Positions 50,405 to 53,141 of a DNA stretch of 53,141 nucleotides are shown one piece after another. Within the stretch, counting starts at the first letter, position 1. Each line of letters opens with the position of its first letter. The position numbers and the translations under genes were made by a program. Source of the stretch: Spirochaetales bacterium (lineage in GTDB: Bacteria > Spirochaetota > Spirochaetia > Sphaerochaetales > Sphaerochaetaceae); contig JALEVV010000025.1 of the NCBI GenBank assembly GCA_022788185.1, forward strand, positions 1 through 53,141, written 5' to 3'. The notes beneath the pieces are model-generated. The model saw only the letters and a program-made list of their open reading frames with translations, had not been told where the DNA came from and did no database searches.

Positions 50405-53141
50405 ATGATCTTTGGAGATGACAGTCTCGCAGCATCCATCCGCCCGGATAAGGCGAAAAGGAACATTCAGGAAGCAAAGCAGTATTTCAGGAACGATGTT
50501 TCCTCCATCGCAAAGATCATCTCGGCGTACTATCCGCTTGAGATACTTAAGATGGCTGCCTGGGAGGAGCGGAGGATACACCTTTCAGCAAAGAATGAGC
50601 TTAGCGTCTTTGAGGCATCCTTCCTTCCGCTCATCCTCCAGTCCGTCGTCCAGTCCTCTGAGTTTTTCACCGACAGGGGCTTTTCTGCCAACAGGGATGT
50701 GAAGAAGAAGGACTGGGACAGACTCAAAAGCCTTTCAAAGGATGCTGCCAAGCGCCTTCTGTGGTTCATTGAGAACACTGCCGTCGATGCAGTCCATGAG
50801 GGCAGGATCAAAGGCGAACACTATGCTCAGTACAGGGACACCATACTTGGACAGTTCTTCTTCCCCTGCCTGGATGATGAAAAGCTTCAGAGCAATGAGG
50901 CCTATTCTCAGGTAATATTCTCCGGTGACGAGGACCGACTTAAGGAACTTACCGGAAGTGATGCTTCCTTCGTCGTCGGTGAACTGAAGAAAATATGTGA
51001 CAACGGAAGAACCGGCATTTCCCGTCTGTCAGAAGACAGCCGCCTGATCCATGAGGAAATCGATGCAAAGATAAAGGCTCTCAGGGAGAAGGAACCCGAG
51101 CGCAGTGAAAAGGAGCTCATGGGACGTGTCATCAGGGAAGGGGGATATTCATACCGCCTTGATGACCTGAAGCACAAGCGTGATGATATGGACCTCTTTG
51201 AGGTGGAAAGGGTCTCGCTCTTAAGTACATCCGTCCTTAAGTTATTCTCCGCTTCCATTTCATCCTACCACGGTGACTTCCTTGAGGAGGGATATCTTCC
51301 TGCCACGGTAAAGCCGTTCCTGCGTTTTGCCGACCGGTTCTACTGCTTCACGGGAAGAACGCTCTTCTCATCCCTTCCGGTTGCATTCATTAAGGAAGGC
51401 ATCATAAGTCAGGACAAGCTGCAGAAGTTCTTCACGGCATATGTGCTCCGTCTCTTCAATGAAACGGACAGCGTCGATGTCTATCAGTGGAGGGGAAACA
51501 GGTTCGACATCTCTCTCCTGCCTTCCTTAAGCTGGTGTGACGTCCTTGATAGGCCGGAGGTCTTTGAGAGCAAGATGCAGAGCATAGAGGAAGAGCTTGC
51601 AAGAAAGCCGCAGAAGGGACACACCAGACTGGTTGTCTTCCCTGACGGAGCTGAAAAGCTTCAGAAGCGCGGCGATGCTTCTTTCTCAATCTCCCTTGCA
51701 GAGATAATCAGGACTGCCGGAGATGAGAAGCTTACCAAGGAATTCTACAGGACGCTGCTCGGTCCCTTCAGCCTGGAAGCAGGTGACATGGAAGAGTTTG
51801 CCGACGTCATCGATGATGATTTCGTCAATGAGGAACAGTCTCAGGAGGAAATCGAACCCCTTTCCGTGGAAGTTGAGTATGAATATGACAGCGAGGATGA
51901 TGACCAAAAGGCAGCCGAGCTGGACGAGAAGTACTCCCATGAAACTGAAAATCCTGCCGAATCCGATTACACTCCGAAAAGCAGTGAGGAGCTGAAGGCC
52001 CTTGCGGACAGATATGCCCTCCCTGAGGAGATGAAGAACGGGGATGTGGTCGAGGAATTCGATGAGCTTGAAACCGATGAGTTTGAGGATGAAAAGGAAG
52101 AGGATGCGGAAGGGGAACTTCCGTCCCTTTCCAATGATCAGCTGTCTGACATTGATGATGATGATTATTACACCGAAAGCGATGAGGAGAAGGATGAGGC
52201 CATCACCCCTGACATCGACCCGGCTTCCGCATTCCTCGATGATGATGACTATGATGATCAGCTGACACTCTTCGATCCCAAGAGCCCCACTGAGCCAAAC
52301 TGGGATACGGTTTACGTTCCCCTTCCCGATCATGCAGAAGAGGAAGATCTTGCTGAGATCGAGGATGACACCGAACTTCTGCATGAGGAAGACGGTGCAG
52401 GGGAGGAAGAGACCCTCGATGAGGTATCAGAGGAGCCAGAGGAAACCCAGATCGGTCTTCAGCCCTCAGAGGTGATGGAAGAACGCTGTGAGGAAGAAAC
52501 CCTCATTGAGGAAGCTGAGGACACTCAGCTTCTTGAAAAGGAAGATGGAGTTACTCCTTCACAAACAACTGATGAAGTCCCCATAAGCGATGAAACATCA
52601 GAAAATACTACTTTAAGTGAATCTGAGGCCATTGTAAGCACAGCAGACGAAGCAGAAGCAACCGAAGAATCTGAAGTATCTGAGGAACCTGAAGTAGCTG
52701 CAGAGCCTGAAGTATCAGAAGTATCAGAAGAATCTGAAGTATCTGAAGAACCTGAAGTAGCTGAGGAACCTGAAGTATCAGAGGAACCTGAAGTAGCTGA
52801 GGAGCCTGAAGCATCAGAGGAGCCTGAAGTATTAGAGGAACCTGAAGTATCAGAGGAACCTGAAGTATCAGAGGAACCTGAAGTAGCTGAGGAACCTGAA
52901 GTATCAGAAGAACCTGAAGTATCAGAAGAACCTGAAGTATCAGTGGAACCTGAAGTTTCGGAGGAACCTGAAGTATCAGAAGAACCTGAAGTCTCAGCAG
53001 AACCTGAAGTCTCAGAAGAACCTGAAGTATCAGAAGAACCTGAAGTATCAGAGGAACCTGAAGTATCAGAGGAACCTGAAGTATCAGAGGAACCTGAAGT
53101 ATCAGAAGAACCTGAAGTATCAGAAGAACCTGAAGTATCAG
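50405..53141 (+). CDS. Acidic low-complexity protein with EPEVSE repeats, runs off the window
   Basis: An open frame of at least 912 codons with no stop before the window edge. AAGGGG stands 6 bases before the ATG at 50405 (an ATG at 50402 is too close). Residues 1-440 are a soluble mixed helical region (AKQYFRNDVSSIAKIISAYYPLEIL; LRFADRFYCFTGRTLFSSLP) that I do not recognise. Residues 440-750 are highly acidic and probably disordered. From about residue 760 on, hexapeptides of the EPEV(S/A)E type repeat to the edge. No signal peptide at the N-terminus. A cytoplasmic scaffold, spacer or surface-unrelated structural role is possible, and none is shown. Confidence 0.8.
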   Translation, partial: MIFGDDSLAASIRPDKAKRNIQEAKQYFRNDVSSIAKIISAYYPLEILKMAAWEERRIHLSAKNELSVFEASFLPLILQSVVQSSEFFTDRGFSANRDVKKKDWDRLKSLSKDAAKRLLWFIENTAVDAVHEGRIKGEHYAQYRDTILGQFFFPCLDDEKLQSNEAYSQVIFSGDEDRLKELTGSDASFVVGELKKICDNGRTGISRLSEDSRLIHEEIDAKIKALREKEPERSEKELMGRVIREGGYSYRLDDLKHKRDDMDLFEVERVSLLSTSVLKLFSASISSYHGDFLEEGYLPATVKPFLRFADRFYCFTGRTLFSSLPVAFIKEGIISQDKLQKFFTAYVLRLFNETDSVDVYQWRGNRFDISLLPSLSWCDVLDRPEVFESKMQSIEEELARKPQKGHTRLVVFPDGAEKLQKRGDASFSISLAEIIRTAGDEKLTKEFYRTLLGPFSLEAGDMEEFADVIDDDFVNEEQSQEEIEPLSVEVEYEYDSEDDDQKAAELDEKYSHETENPAESDYTPKSSEELKALADRYALPEEMKNGDVVEEFDELETDEFEDEKEEDAEGELPSLSNDQLSDIDDDDYYTESDEEKDEAITPDIDPASAFLDDDDYDDQLTLFDPKSPTEPNWDTVYVPLPDHAEEEDLAEIEDDTELLHEEDGAGEEETLDEVSEEPEETQIGLQPSEVMEERCEEETLIEEAEDTQLLEKEDGVTPSQTTDEVPISDETSENTTLSESEAIVSTADEAEATEESEVSEEPEVAAEPEVSEVSEESEVSEEPEVAEEPEVSEEPEVAEEPEASEEPEVLEEPEVSEEPEVSEEPEVAEEPEVSEEPEVSEEPEVSVEPEVSEEPEVSEEPEVSAEPEVSEEPEVSEEPEVSEEPEVSEEPEVSEEPEVSEEPEVSEEPEVS
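52684..53141 (+). repeat. 18-base tandem repeat encoding EPEV(S/A)E
   Basis: About 24 copies of an 18-base unit, consensus GAACCTGAAGTATCAGAG. Differences are mostly in the last six bases (TCAGAG/TCAGAA/GCTGAG) and scattered single bases. The array is in frame within the acidic protein gene and continues past the window edge. The near-identical run at the right end (about 53020-53141) suggests recent expansion. Confidence 0.9.

Noticed and set aside
52684-53141. CRISPR-like array
   Set aside because: The 18-base units are directly tandem with no spacers, stay in one coding frame and encode a hexapeptide.

Overview
The window reads as a chromosomal segment of a mid-GC anaerobic bacterium, most likely a spirochaete of the Sphaerochaeta/Treponema type. 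This is inferred from gene content, not from a marker gene. The pointers are a eukaryote-like hexokinase, a NusG paralogue standing outside the nusG locus, a UMF1-type transporter, a CBS-domain pyrophosphatase, PRPP synthetase with a long insertion, many short exported beta-rich proteins, and a 444-residue signal-peptide protein ending in Phe. There are no rRNA genes and no CRISPR array. One tRNA is present, tRNA-Arg(CCT).

Layout. 1-6000 is a lower-GC accessory block. It holds a frameshifted IS110-family transposase, a coding-like remnant, an AAA ATPase of the archaeal type behind a palindromic promoter, an outer-membrane beta-barrel candidate, and a tyrosine recombinase broken by one stop codon. 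6000-11200 holds a NagB-like sugar-phosphate deaminase, tRNA-Arg(CCT) with a NusG paralogue beginning one base after it, and a heterodimeric ABC exporter. 11400-12900 is a toxin-antitoxin patch: an orphan RelB/DinJ antitoxin, then an HTH-MntA antitoxin overlapping a HepT toxin. 12900-17500 (minus strand) carries a lipoprotein with a dead tyrosine-phosphatase domain, threonine synthase, a second fold-type-II PLP enzyme, and a DUF3320-like protein.

17500-20900 is a peroxide-defence operon (Bcp, YaaA, GNAT) running into a stop-interrupted SseB-like gene. 20960-28070 holds a hydantoinase-type amidohydrolase, a HAD-cytidine deaminase fusion, a phospholipase D lipoprotein, two exported proteins, RpiB, and CBS-pyrophosphatase. 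28200-33550 (minus) is sbcB, then the tightly overlapped prfA-prmC-rel operon. 33760-40210 covers sugar metabolism and salvage: UMF1 transporter, exported protein, hexokinase, phosphohexomutase, pyridoxal kinase, nucleosidase. 40170-50400 holds a patatin lipase, PflA-like radical SAM enzyme, archaeal-type UMP kinase, SSB, a lamin-tail lipoprotein, argH, a Na/Pi symporter with PhoU domain, PRPP synthetase and an aminotransferase. From 50405 to the window edge runs an acidic protein ending in about 24 copies of an EPEVSE-type hexapeptide.

Two features recur. First, several genes (starts at 1889, 17449, 20961, 33543, 38785, 38843, 47880) have a sigma70-like -10 box only 6-9 bases before the start codon and no Shine-Dalgarno, so their mRNAs should be leaderless or nearly so. 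Other genes in the same window have clear AGGAGG-type sites. Second, genes are packed with 4-42 base overlaps, both in tandem and tail to tail. The least ordinary items are the tRNA-NusG junction, the HTH-MntA/HepT module with paired operators, the HAD-cytidine deaminase fusion, the pseudophosphatase lipoprotein, and the ATPase with an operator placed between its -35 and -10.
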